Origin: Ignavibacteriales bacterium
GTDB lineage: Bacteria > Bacteroidota > Ignavibacteria > Ignavibacteriales > Ignavibacteriaceae
Length of the DNA: 56,672 nucleotides
NCBI GenBank assembly: GCA_003538625.1
Contig: DPRR01000040.1
Coordinates: 1-56,672, forward strand
Direction of reading: 5' to 3'
Part shown: piece after piece, positions 43,811-52,804 of the stretch
How the letters are laid out: the number at the start of each line of letters is the position of its first letter
Numbering within the stretch: position 1 is the first letter of the stretch
Made by a program: the position numbers and the translations under genes
The notes under the pieces: generated by a model
Database searches by the model: none
What the model saw: only the letters and a program-made list of their open reading frames with translations
Told to the model about the DNA's origin: nothing

Positions 43811-43849
43811 AAACAAAAACACCGAGATTTGATCTCGGTGTTTTTGTTT
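43811..43849. terminator. Bidirectional terminator
   Basis: A perfect 18-bp inverted repeat (43811-43828 and 43832-43849; core ACACCGAGAT / ATCTCGGTGT, loop TTG) is flanked by A- and T-rich arms. It sits between the convergent HTH gene and the 175-aa gene and can end transcription from both sides. Confidence 0.85.
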
Positions 43850-43875
43850 TGACATGTTAATTCTAATAAATCTTT

Positions 43876-44403
43876 CTATAAATTGTACTTGATTGATGCT
43901 ACTTCATATTCTTCTAATTGTTTAAAGTGCTTTTCAAATTCCCATCTGGTAAATATTGCATAATTCTCAGTTCCCGAAAATCTTACACAAATCCACATTA
44001 AATCTTCCTCAATAATTTTGTAAAAATTATTAGGACAAAAGCTAACAACTTCACCTGTATTGTCATCAACGAAATCTGATGACAAAATACACTCGGCAAC
44101 ATCTGACATCTTTTTGGCTATATTGAAAATTGAATGATTCATTTCTGCGATTGCAACTGAAAAAATATTATTACCTAAAGCTGCACATACGCTAAAGCAT
44201 TGCTCCATAAGTGCATTTCTTTTTTCAGCTTCCTTTGGTGTATATGAAGGCATATCTGTATTAGGATTTGTATAGAAACTAAAATCTTCTTCAGGGTGAA
44301 AAAGCAAACCTTCTACAACGTGCAGATAATTGAAAAACAACCATACATCCAGGTCTGAATTAATTGATTTCGGAAGTGTTGTTGTAGTTTGTTTTCGTTT
44401 CAT
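43876..44403 (-). CDS. Hypothetical protein, 175 aa
   Basis: This protein is not recognised. It is mostly helical (SDLDVWLFFNYLHVVEGLLF; MEQCFSVCAALGNNIFSVAIAEMNHSIFNIAKKM) and ends with an aromatic beta-rich part. No signal peptide. Its upstream region contains the same phased 10-bp repeats as the HTH gene at 43188, so the two are probably co-regulated. They converge on a shared terminator. Confidence 0.6.
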   Translation of the reverse strand: MKRKQTTTTLPKSINSDLDVWLFFNYLHVVEGLLFHPEEDFSFYTNPNTDMPSYTPKEAEKRNALMEQCFSVCAALGNNIFSVAIAEMNHSIFNIAKKMSDVAECILSSDFVDDNTGEVVSFCPNNFYKIIEEDLMWICVRFSGTENYAIFTRWEFEKHFKQLEEYEVASIKYNL

Positions 44404-44480
44404 TGTTATTTTATTTTAAGAACCTTATTATTATTAAAAACAATGCAAAGATAATAATCAGAAATACAGCTATTTAATCA

Positions 44481-44530
44481 CTGATATGAATTAATGTAAA
44501 TTCATAAAACTTCATAAAATATCATATTGA
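44481..44530. repeat. Second array of 10-bp phased repeats
   Basis: In register: CTGATATGAA, TTAATGTAAA, TTCATAAAAC, TTCATAAAAT, ATCATATTGA. The two central units differ at one base, and both match the units at 43047-43076. The array lies 80-130 bp upstream of the start at 44403. Confidence 0.5.
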
Positions 44531-44649
44531 AGTTGCATAAAATCTGAATTGCGTTTTTCTGAATCCAAATAATTCCAGTTTGGTATAGAATAAATAAATA
44601 CTTGTAACAATTAAATAGGAAACGGGTAATATTTTATAAGGCGGAATAA

Positions 44650-44850
44650 TTCGAAAAGGCTATCTTAGCTCCAAAGCGGACGAATTTTGGAGCAGTTCTT
44701 TTGAGACCACCGCATTATAAAAAACCTGAAAACGAACGAGGGTTACTTACTTACAAGTTCTGGATTTGGCACCGTGAATTATGGTGCTTTTCCTGCGATA
44801 ATCAAAATGGAATTATCAAGAAAGAATATGACTCGCAAGAAATATATTGA
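44650..44850 (+). pseudogene. Startless open frame, possible gene fragment
   Basis: The frame lies between TAA (44647-44649) and TGA (44848-44850), has no ATG, and reads like a protein: FEKAILAPKRTNFGAVLLRP, later LLTYKFWIWHRELWCFSCDN. Trp/Cys content is high, as in real domains. I cannot name the family. It may be the end of a deleted gene, or the frame may be chance. Confidence 0.3.
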
Positions 44851-45301
44851 GATTAAATATAGAAGCATGTTCTAATATGTTTATAAAAAACCTTGATCAC
44901 TGGTGACCAGCCCAGGAAATAATAATCAATTTTAATTCTGAGCCATTTTTTTTGATAACGAATTTCGAAAAATCTTGACATTTTTCAGCTTTATTGCACA
45001 AATAACGAGTACTTTTTCAAAAAAAATAGTGAACTTTTCTTCACCATTTCATCGCTATTTTGTCAATTCTGACTTTAATAATCGCATAATTTATTAATGA
45101 AAATTATTTCTTTTCTGGTATGTCAGGGGTTGCACTGGAACAATAAACAATCTGTTCTAATATAATAACTTGCCAGAAAATAATGTGCTGATATGACAAG
45201 CCCCAAAGATTCAGAACCCAGAACTAATTCATGTTAAAATAACCTTTCATGATCAATTATTTCATTTTTTGTTTTTAATATATAAATGAAAAAGAACTCA
45301 A

Positions 45302-45664
45302 ATGAAATTGAAAGATATAATAATGAATCAGGATGAACTTAAACTCCATACAAAATATGATGATTTTATAGAAACCGCTGAAATACCAGAAGAATCAATA
45401 GAAATTGATTCAAAGGGTCGAATAGTTAGTAACAGAACCTCGCTATTAAAATTTATAGATTTTCTCGTAACTCAATTTGAATATTGCCCTGAAAAAAAAA
45501 GTACCAAGGAATTTGAAGACGAAGTTGAAAAGAAACAAAACACCGAAAAGAAGGTCCCTTATTCCCAGCTTAGTTTGAAACAGCGAATAAGAAGAATAAA
45601 GAATATGAAACATTACCCGATCGAATTAAACTATTATTCGAAATTTGGAAATAGCTTTAAATAA
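45302..45664 (+). CDS. Hypothetical protein, 120 aa
   Basis: This charged soluble protein starts MKLKDIIMNQDELKL. The mid-part has SKGRIVSNRTSLLKFIDFLV and the basic C-terminal half has LKQRIRRIKNMKHYPIELNYY. The highly charged helical middle (EFEDEVEKKQNTEKK) suggests a flexible linker. It precedes the polymerase-like gene by 340 bp on the same strand and may be an accessory replication protein, which is inference from position. Confidence 0.5.
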   Translation: MKLKDIIMNQDELKLHTKYDDFIETAEIPEESIEIDSKGRIVSNRTSLLKFIDFLVTQFEYCPEKKSTKEFEDEVEKKQNTEKKVPYSQLSLKQRIRRIKNMKHYPIELNYYSKFGNSFK

Positions 45665-45724
45665 TATCGCTTGGGTCGAATAATACGGAACCTGGGTCAA
45701 GGTTGATATATTTATCTAACTAAT

Positions 45725-45829
45725 TTAATCCCAATCGTCTTCATCACAGAATATTCCTATTGATTCCAATTTTAAATAATCAAGCTCAATTTCAGGCTCA
45801 ACTGGGAGACTTGATTTAATAACATTCAT
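45725..45829 (-). CDS. Possible 34-aa acidic peptide
   Basis: This short frame is preceded by GGAACG 7 bp before the ATG. It starts MNVIKSSLPVEPEIELDYLK, continues LESIGIFCDEDD and ends WD. The strongly acidic tail is unusual. It lies antisense in the gap before the polymerase-like gene. Composition and ribosome-site-like sequence are the only support. Confidence 0.35.
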   Translation of the reverse strand: MNVIKSSLPVEPEIELDYLKLESIGIFCDEDDWD

Positions 45830-45899
45830 ATGCACGTTCCAGATTGTTTTTAAAAAATAATTACATATATACCAATATATCTGTCAGTTAAATAATTTG

Positions 45900-45964
45900 T
45901 CGGAAACATTATAGTATATTATAATATATATATTATTCCCCCCCCCCGAATTTTTGAAAACCCC
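45900..45964. promoter_or_regulatory. AT-rich tract with C10 run ahead of the polymerase-like gene
   Basis: A stretch of almost pure A/T (45908-45937) is followed by ten C (45938-45947) and, 13 bp on, CCCC (45961-45964). On the minus strand this gives G4 and G10 runs. In AT-rich DNA a C10 run is striking. It ends 42 bp before the start at 46007. An origin, a phase-variable length tract or a G-quadruplex are options. Confidence 0.4.
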
Positions 45965-46006
45965 TCAAGAATTAATCACTATAAGTACTAAAATAATTTT
46001 AGTGAT

Positions 46007-47215
46007 ATGGAAGAAATCAAATATTTAAACCAATTAGTTCCCAAAGATTTCATTTGTGGTCCCCCAATTTTAGTTCAGAAAAAAAATAAAACAGTAACCC
46101 TAAAAAAAGATTATTTATGTGATTTGTTCCATGATATCCATAACAGTTATTTAAAGCTCAGAGATGAAACGAAGGAGAAAGATATTCCGATACCATTATC
46201 ATCTACCGTGTTAAAGAAGAAATATGGTGAGTATTATTCTTTCTACATCAAATATTTATTAGAAGTCGGACCATATATACGATTAATTAGAAATTATAAT
46301 ACTGGAGAAAATTGTAATACCTATAAGTTTCTTTACTGGAAGGTAGAAACCAATGAAATGGTTATATACCAAAACAGGAGCAATAAGATGGTTACCAATT
46401 ATAAAGACTTATTGAGTTCAAGTCTGGGATCATCAATTTATCCTAAGCGACTAATCAACTCAATAAAAGGGAACCTTCAATTTATTACCATAGAAAAAGA
46501 AGAAGCAATTGATTACTTAAAGATTCTATATCCAAATCAAAATGATAGTAAATACTTTAAGAATTACATTTCAATCTTGAATATCGAAGAAAAGGATTCA
46601 TATTTAATTTCTGATGACCATGGTCGAATTCATACCAATTTCACGATATTAAAACGAGAAATTAGAAAACAGTTCTTGCGTATTGATGGTGAGCTAATTA
46701 GAGAAGTTGATATTTCTTGCAGCCAAGCATTATTTTTCTTGTACGTACTTAGTAAAAATCTTGATAAGCATATAGTTCAAAAAGAATTGGCACTGTTTCA
46801 AGACGATGTTTTTGGCAATAAGCTTTACAATAAAATGGCGGCTTATTACGGTATAATTAGAGATGATGCAAAACCGATATTCTACAAATTTTTGTTTGGT
46901 CGTACAAATGGTAAAGACGAAGCATTTGATAAATTTTATCCCACCATTAGAAAGTTCATTAGAAGATATAAAATACAAGTTGGTAATTATAAATTACTAT
47001 CACACGAACTTCAAAAATTAGAAGGAAACTTCATATTCAACGGGATTTGTAAAGAATTAACCAAATTAAAAATCAAATATTTTACGGTGCATGATAGTAT
47101 CTGTGTTAAGGCCAGTGATTATGACTTGATGGCTAAAATATTTGAAAACAAACTGAATGATTTTAAACAGGAAATAAGGGACAATATCCAGAATTATTAT
47201 TCAGGATTAAATTGA
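46007..47215 (+). CDS. Mini family A polymerase-like protein
   Basis: This 402-aa protein has, in order and spacing, the polymerase marks of the Pol I / T7 RNA polymerase superfamily. They are GRIHTNFTILKREIR (206-220, like GRLSS..NLQNIPxR), motif A D235-x-S-x-S-Q (REVDISCSQ), motif B R285-x3-K289-x7-F297-G298 (RDDAKPIFYKFLFG) and motif C V361-H-D-S364. HDS instead of HDE is as in T7 RNA polymerase. There is no 3'-5' or 5'-3' exonuclease domain, and the N-terminal 200 residues are unrelated to either. It could be a replication, repair or transcription enzyme of the mobile element. The match is by eye and not tested. Confidence 0.7.
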   Translation: MEEIKYLNQLVPKDFICGPPILVQKKNKTVTLKKDYLCDLFHDIHNSYLKLRDETKEKDIPIPLSSTVLKKKYGEYYSFYIKYLLEVGPYIRLIRNYNTGENCNTYKFLYWKVETNEMVIYQNRSNKMVTNYKDLLSSSLGSSIYPKRLINSIKGNLQFITIEKEEAIDYLKILYPNQNDSKYFKNYISILNIEEKDSYLISDDHGRIHTNFTILKREIRKQFLRIDGELIREVDISCSQALFFLYVLSKNLDKHIVQKELALFQDDVFGNKLYNKMAAYYGIIRDDAKPIFYKFLFGRTNGKDEAFDKFYPTIRKFIRRYKIQVGNYKLLSHELQKLEGNFIFNGICKELTKLKIKYFTVHDSICVKASDYDLMAKIFENKLNDFKQEIRDNIQNYYSGLN

Positions 47216-47638
47216 ACATATGAGATACTCTGTTGCAAATCATTGGGAATTTTCTGCGAATATCTTTAATTTGGAAAATTCGATTGGCTACGGTATTCGC
47301 CACCCAAAAAGAGGTTGACCTTTGCCTGAAGCATATTCGAATAAGACACAGACAACGGCAAAATGATATAGATAGATATTATTAGCCAAAATCATTTTAG
47401 TAAAGTAGAATTAATTAGATTTCCTATCATATAACATGATTCTGGAAAATAACATAAGTGCCAGAATGTATGGGCGTTGAAACATTTTTTTTTGCAATTC
47501 TTTATATTTCAAAAGGGCATCTTTAAGCTTATATAAAACCCATGGCTTTTGGGAATATTCCGCTTTGTCATATTTCCCCTTAATTTAGCCATGCATCATA
47601 TGAATCAACTCTTTTTGTAATATAAAACTCGGTGAAAT
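47216..47638. other. Intergenic region, no gene seen
   Basis: This 420-bp stretch follows the polymerase-like gene. A short frame near 47290-47380 (encoding LCLKHIRIRHRQ) reads like the end of a protein but has no start. It marks the border between the replication-type module and the secreted-protein cargo. Confidence 0.3.
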
Positions 47639-47869
47639 ATGGACTCAATCATTTTTATCAAAAAGTATGAAGCTTACCTGAACGAAATTCAACGGGTGGT
47701 GAAACCTGAATATCAATCGGTAATTGATGACCTGCTTCAAATTGATCCACATGATTTGGTGAGTCCCGATGATTGGTTTAGTGATGCCTACTGTGCCAGA
47801 GGATTGGTTTGGTCGTTATTTTTGCTAAAAGTAAGAGAAAAGGGACAAACAATAAATGGTGGCAAATAA
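47639..47869 (+). CDS. Hypothetical acidic protein, 76 aa
   Basis: This soluble, acidic helical protein (MDSIIFIKKYEAYLNEIQRV, then PDDWFSDAYCARGLVWSLFL) is not recognised. It has its own ATG in a good A/T-rich context and converges with the secreted-protein gene at 47911. Sequence looks coding throughout. Confidence 0.45.
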   Translation: MDSIIFIKKYEAYLNEIQRVVKPEYQSVIDDLLQIDPHDLVSPDDWFSDAYCARGLVWSLFLLKVREKGQTINGGK

Positions 47870-47910
47870 CAGTAAATCTTACCTATTCTACGTGCTCGCC
47901 ACTTAATCAA

Positions 47911-48498
47911 TTATCTCCTTTGAATATCATTACCCGTCGGGTTTATTACATTTATTTCTAAATGGTCGTTTTTAAAATAAAATTTTGCCACGTGGCCAAA
48001 ACCCGTATTCATGTCATCTTCAATAATCTTTTTTATAGTTTCAGGAATTGGCCTTGTACCGTAAATTTGATATTCTTTATCTCGTAAAGCTCCGTTCATC
48101 CAAAAAAGATACATTTCACGTTTTTTCGTATCAATGAGAAACAGTGAATTGTAGCCACCCACATGCATCATAGAAACATCGCCATAAATAATGTTATCAA
48201 CCTTTTCAATAATTCCATAACCTGCTGTTTCGACGAATTTCATGTATGCATTAAAATCATCATCTAATATTTTTTTAAGCTCAGTTTTTACAAGATCATT
48301 TTCAAAAAAACCAGTATCCTTAGAGTATTTACCCACATAAGCATCCAGTTCCGACCATTTTAAATTTTGTTCATCAACAATATTAACATCGTTTGATTGT
48401 AAAGTTTCATGTTGCTTTTTCTGGACAGTTTGACCAAATATGCTCAAAGTTGAAATTGAAATCAAAATTGTGTGAAAAATTATCTTTTGTAATTTCAT
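47911..48498 (-). CDS. Secreted hypothetical protein, 195 aa
   Basis: A signal peptide (MKLQKIIFHTILISISTLSIFGQ) directs it to the Sec system; it is probably periplasmic or outer-surface. The mature part has SMMHVGGYNSLFLIDTKKREMYLFWM, suggesting a beta-sandwich. The signal peptide and the about 100 bp upstream are near copies of those of the 1026-aa gene at 52804, while the mature parts are unrelated. No T9SS tail is visible. Function unknown. Confidence 0.6.
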   Translation of the reverse strand: MKLQKIIFHTILISISTLSIFGQTVQKKQHETLQSNDVNIVDEQNLKWSELDAYVGKYSKDTGFFENDLVKTELKKILDDDFNAYMKFVETAGYGIIEKVDNIIYGDVSMMHVGGYNSLFLIDTKKREMYLFWMNGALRDKEYQIYGTRPIPETIKKIIEDDMNTGFGHVAKFYFKNDHLEINVINPTGNDIQRR

Positions 48499-48600
48499 AT
48501 TGGAGAGTGAAGAAATTGGTCTTACTTGTGACGAAAGTATAAAATATCATTTACTTTTTTACTCAGGGTTTATCAATTAACTGATCTATAGGTAAGAATC
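48499..48600 (-). repeat. Duplicated promoter/leader, copy A
   Basis: The sequence around gacgaaagtataaaatatcat (48526-48546) is nearly identical to 52833-52853, and the resemblance continues on both sides (ttatcaattaactgat; gaaattggtcttactt) and into the signal-peptide codons. On the minus strand it includes TATACTTTCG, similar to the Bacteroidota -7 element. Copy B is at 52805-52905. Confidence 0.65.
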
Positions 48601-48726
48601 AAATTGAAAATAAGAATAATCAATCAAGGATGCCCAACAAAAAATCAATTACACTACTTTAAAAACATTCTGAATTGGTATTAATTTTTAATCTGTCTGA
48701 CATTGTAAAGAAAACAACAAACAATT

Positions 48727-49647
48727 TCAATCCTTTATACACCTGATACTATGTCCTACCTCTTTTCGACTGATATATCGATAGATAAAAGGGTAATGGT
48801 ATCCAAGGTACCTATACCAAGCTAAATTATTATCTTTTTCATTGGAACACCACCAGGAGCTGCTATATTCAAAGTTATCAAACGCTCCATAGATGCGACG
48901 CCTACCACTGGGAAGACCAGAAAAGCCAAAATCATCACTTCCATTTCCTTTACCGCCCCAACCATTTGTCGTTCTCAATTTGAGTCCTTCATTTATTCCT
49001 CGCCACCCTACTTCATCTACTTCATTTTGACTCATGCCAATTGCCATTTCCAATTGTTTCCATTCATCATCTGTTGGCAAATGCCAACCATTCGGACAAG
49101 CATTTAACGCTGCAGACCAGTTGTACAATACACCATAAGTATGATAATTAACAATTGCTTTTGCTTCATTTACATCTTCTCCACTATAGCCATAAACGTA
49201 ATAATATGGTTCTGTATATGATCCTTCCGAGGGTGGACTAACTTTTGGTAGGTAAGCAAGATTTTTTGCCATCCATATTTGATCTCCAATCTGCACTACA
49301 GGATAATTATTCCCATCTCTGTCAGTACATTCAATAAAATGAAATGAAATGGTTTTACTTTGAGTTGGAACATCCATAACAATGGTACTAAATTTTCCAG
49401 AAGTACCTTGAAATCTCAAACGATCCCCTGTATTATATTGCCATGTTTGTTGTTCTGAAGCTACACTCACTAAATGTAAAGTTTGAAAACCTAAAAGTGT
49501 TATGCTTTTCCCTTGCGTTAGATTTTCAACAATCACTTTTTCAACTGTAGTGCTTGATCCAGTGCCTTTAAAACTGATTATAAAATCCTGACCGTTAACA
49601 ACCCATTCCGACATGAATAAGAAAGTGATTAATAAGAAAGTTTTCAT
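48727..49647 (-). CDS. FISUMP-domain secreted protein
   Basis: This 306-aa protein has a signal peptide (MKTFLLITFLFMSEWVVNGQ). A beta-rich N-terminal part is followed by a FISUMP domain (Fibrobacter succinogenes major paralogous domain, TIGR02145): VVQIGDQIWMAKNLAYL, GVLYNWSAALNACPNGWHLP, DDEWKQLE, GFSGLPSGRRR, and the end VGHSIRCIKD. Such proteins are secreted and often lie with T9SS substrates. It lies between two other secreted-protein genes on the same strand. The function of the domain is not established. Confidence 0.85.
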   Translation of the reverse strand: MKTFLLITFLFMSEWVVNGQDFIISFKGTGSSTTVEKVIVENLTQGKSITLLGFQTLHLVSVASEQQTWQYNTGDRLRFQGTSGKFSTIVMDVPTQSKTISFHFIECTDRDGNNYPVVQIGDQIWMAKNLAYLPKVSPPSEGSYTEPYYYVYGYSGEDVNEAKAIVNYHTYGVLYNWSAALNACPNGWHLPTDDEWKQLEMAIGMSQNEVDEVGWRGINEGLKLRTTNGWGGKGNGSDDFGFSGLPSGRRRIYGAFDNFEYSSSWWCSNEKDNNLAWYRYLGYHYPFIYRYISRKEVGHSIRCIKD

Positions 49648-49723
49648 AAGTTGTTTATTGTAATTTTAATCATATACTTTGCCTGAGTAATTGTAAATAA
49701 TTACCGAAGATTATCAGACTTAT

Positions 49724-52700
49724 TTATTTTTTTGAGATTTTAAAATCCTGACCATTAATCTGTAACATATATATTCCTGCATCATTATTACTTAAATCAA
49801 TTATCTCATTAGCTGAATTACTAATTTTACTTCTGATTAATTTGCCATCAATTGTATGAACTGAAATATTGTTTTTTTGATTTGCTGGTAATCCTTCAAT
49901 TGAAAAAATACCTCCTGATGGATTCGGTTTAACAACAATCGATTTGTTTAATTCGAGTAGTTCAATACCTGTTGAGACACAATTGTTGGAATAATTTGCT
50001 GTAATGTCTTTATGCCAATCTGTGTATGTTTCCGATAATGACGGATTATCTACATTAATACAAGTCAGATCAGGATTCCCATCTGCGTACATTTCAGTTA
50101 GGGTAGAGTTATTGCCGTTTTTTAAATTTAATGAAGTTAATTTGTTTCCATTACAGATCACGTGGGTTAGTTTTGTATTCTTCGATAAATCGAGTTTGGT
50201 TATTTGATTTGCATCACAGGCTAACTCACGTAATTCTAAATTCTTTGAAATATCAAGATTAGTCAATTGATTAAATCCACAATGAAAAAGGAAAAGATGG
50301 CTGTTTTGGGATAAATCGATTGACGAAATTGTACTTGAATAGATTGATAATAAGACCAACTCTTTATTTTGAGAAACATTCAAACTTGTTAAAGGATTAA
50401 CACCACATCCAAGTGAGTATAATACTTTGTTTTGTGTAACATTCAATTCAGTCAGTTTATTCCCATCACAAAACAGAGCTTTCAAAGAATCATTTTTTGA
50501 AATATCCAAACTGTTAAGTTTATTTCCCGAACAAGATAATTCCTCCAATTGTATGTTTTTACTTAAATCAAGAACTTCAAGTTGATTATTACTACAATCA
50601 AGCCTCTTTAATGATTCAAAATCTTGAATGCCAGTTAAATCTCTAATAACTTTTGATTCAACATTTAAGTCTGACACGTTCATAACCGAGGATGTTAATA
50701 CAGCATCAACTTCATTTCCTATATCGATACCAATTTCACGTAAAGCCTTTTGAAAATTGTCGTCGGGGACATAAGTATAAACAGCAACAGGCAAAGAAAC
50801 TTGTTCTAAACTACCACAAATTGCTGATGGAGACACTTTGATGGTTCCGTCGGTTGTTCCAATTTTTACTTGGACAATATTTGTGTTACTCCCAGATATT
50901 AGTTCCCACCCTTGAGGGAAAGTCCATTCGAATGTAACGCCATCAATTTCAGGTACGTTGTAGGTTTCAATTGTGTTATAATATGGGCTATTGTTCCCGT
51001 TTATAGAAAGAGCCTGTGAAGGTGAAGATATTGTTTTAATATCTGAATAGGTTAAAGTATCTGTTATGCTTATTAAGGAAATACTTCCTGACTGCCCTTC
51101 ACTTAATTCTGCCAATATTATATTTCCCGATAAGATTTTATAATCAACTGGATAATCTCCAATATTTATTCCAGTAATACCAAAAAAATCAGTTCCAACA
51201 ATTGTTAGGTTATTCTGTTCACAGACAGTTGCTGATGTAATTATTGGCTTAGGAATTGTTACATTTAGTAAATTTGATAGACCTGATACAACACCAAAGA
51301 CATCAATTGCTGCAACCCTAATATACATTTCTTTGCTGGTTGCTTCAATGACAAATTGATTTAAACCTTCATCAAAAAGTGCATCTTTCGCAGAAACATA
51401 AATTTTAGAAACCAAACTTGTATCTGTCCATTGTTTATCTGACCAATAAATAGCCCATTTAACAATTTGCGAATCTTCATAAAGTTCAGATGGATTTAAA
51501 CCTTTCCATATAATATTGATATTAAAATTATTCTTGAATTCATAATCACTTATAATAGGAGGATTAAGTGTTTTTGGGTATTTATAAATAAATTTTGTTT
51601 CATTCCATTCCCACCTGATTGAATCTTTTCTATCTCCAGAATAAATGTCTGTTTTCCCATTTTTATCCAGATCTTTTACACTCATATTCGCAAATCGTGG
51701 AAAACTTGTTACGTCAAAATATTGTTTTGTTTTGTTAGTAAAAGTTTTTCCATTGTCATCCGATTGAAATAATTGAATGTAATAAACATTTGTGTGAGTA
51801 GAATCAATTGGAGACACATAGGAAGTTGCATGTCCTGAAAGAATAATTTCGGCCATTCCATTATTGTCAACATCAGTAAAATCAATATCAATAACGGATC
51901 CGACAGGATAATCGATAGTTTCAAACGAAGAGGAATTACTAAGATCAAAATCTTTACCATTTCCCCACATAATATCCACATGATATTTTGCTAAAGGCTG
52001 TGATATTACTAAATCAAGAAATCCATCTTTGTTCACATCAAATAATTGGGAACGATGAACAGGTGCAATTCTACTAAAACCTGCTTCCGAAAAAGTAAAG
52101 TTTGCATTCCCGTCATTCCACAGAATTTTACTCGTGATAAAATTTTCCCAATATCCAAAATTAAACATAATAACATCCAGATCCCCATCATTGTCTATAT
52201 CTCCAGAACAGCCTGTATGGTGGTACCCAGCTTGGTGTGGAAATTCAATAACTGTTTTAAAACCATCTTTGGAATTTAATAATAGATTACTTATCTGATA
52301 ATCTCCTTCTATTCCATTGGGTGTATCATAAGCAACGATAGAAAAAAGATCAGGTAATGAATCGTTATTAAAATCTCCAACTAATATTTCTGATGCCATA
52401 GGATCTATAATTGATGGTCCTGTCCAATCTATCTTTTCCATTTTTGTACCAGTATTCATAAAAACACTTGGTGATTTATTTATCGATGTTGCGAGAAATC
52501 TATTAATATCAGAAATATCATTAAGATCATTATAAAAAATATCCTCTAATCCATCTCCATTAATGTCTATTTGACAGTGACACTGGTCGAGAAGTCCACC
52601 GAATGGATATTTGACACCTTTAAAATAGATATCATCACGACTCAACCAATCATCATAATTGGATAACTCATAAGATGTTTTTAAGTAGTTTTTGTAGATT

Positions 52701-52804
52701 CTTCCCTTATTTGTTTGCAGCTCAAGTAGCTGATTTTGAGCAAAAACGCTTAAAGTTAAGAAAGACAATAAAATCGTATGGAAAATTATCTTTATTAATC
52801 TCAT
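49724..52804 (-). CDS. Large T9SS-secreted VCBS/FG-GAP and leucine-rich repeat protein
   Basis: This 1026-aa surface protein has a signal peptide (MRLIKIIFHTILLSFLTLSVFAQ). FG-GAP/VCBS-like repeats with calcium loops follow (DINGDGLEDIFYNDLND, GDFNNDSLPDLF, GDIDNDGDLDVIMF). Next come Ig/PKD-like beta domains (about 400-680) and then bacterial LRRs of the LxxLxCxxNxLxxLDLSxNxxL type (about 720-890). It ends with a type IX sorting domain (KPNPSGGIFSIEGL ... GKLIRSK ... NDAGIYMLQINGQDFKISKK). It is exported through the outer membrane and attached to the surface or released. Probably an adhesion or binding protein. Confidence 0.9.
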   Translation of the reverse strand: MRLIKIIFHTILLSFLTLSVFAQNQLLELQTNKGRIYKNYLKTSYELSNYDDWLSRDDIYFKGVKYPFGGLLDQCHCQIDINGDGLEDIFYNDLNDISDINRFLATSINKSPSVFMNTGTKMEKIDWTGPSIIDPMASEILVGDFNNDSLPDLFSIVAYDTPNGIEGDYQISNLLLNSKDGFKTVIEFPHQAGYHHTGCSGDIDNDGDLDVIMFNFGYWENFITSKILWNDGNANFTFSEAGFSRIAPVHRSQLFDVNKDGFLDLVISQPLAKYHVDIMWGNGKDFDLSNSSSFETIDYPVGSVIDIDFTDVDNNGMAEIILSGHATSYVSPIDSTHTNVYYIQLFQSDDNGKTFTNKTKQYFDVTSFPRFANMSVKDLDKNGKTDIYSGDRKDSIRWEWNETKFIYKYPKTLNPPIISDYEFKNNFNINIIWKGLNPSELYEDSQIVKWAIYWSDKQWTDTSLVSKIYVSAKDALFDEGLNQFVIEATSKEMYIRVAAIDVFGVVSGLSNLLNVTIPKPIITSATVCEQNNLTIVGTDFFGITGINIGDYPVDYKILSGNIILAELSEGQSGSISLISITDTLTYSDIKTISSPSQALSINGNNSPYYNTIETYNVPEIDGVTFEWTFPQGWELISGSNTNIVQVKIGTTDGTIKVSPSAICGSLEQVSLPVAVYTYVPDDNFQKALREIGIDIGNEVDAVLTSSVMNVSDLNVESKVIRDLTGIQDFESLKRLDCSNNQLEVLDLSKNIQLEELSCSGNKLNSLDISKNDSLKALFCDGNKLTELNVTQNKVLYSLGCGVNPLTSLNVSQNKELVLLSIYSSTISSIDLSQNSHLFLFHCGFNQLTNLDISKNLELRELACDANQITKLDLSKNTKLTHVICNGNKLTSLNLKNGNNSTLTEMYADGNPDLTCINVDNPSLSETYTDWHKDITANYSNNCVSTGIELLELNKSIVVKPNPSGGIFSIEGLPANQKNNISVHTIDGKLIRSKISNSANEIIDLSNNDAGIYMLQINGQDFKISKK

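Larger units (their letters stand above)
44404..45301. other. Long intergenic region with repeats and a gene remnant
   Basis: This 900-bp AT-rich stretch holds three things. First, phased 10-mers at 44481-44530 (TTCATAAAAC, TTCATAAAAT and neighbours). Second, a startless 66-codon open frame at 44650-44850. Third, many A/T runs (44940-45120) without an evident gene. No tRNA or CRISPR is present. Its length and position next to a polymerase-like gene make a replication or transfer origin thinkable, with no direct proof. Confidence 0.4.
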
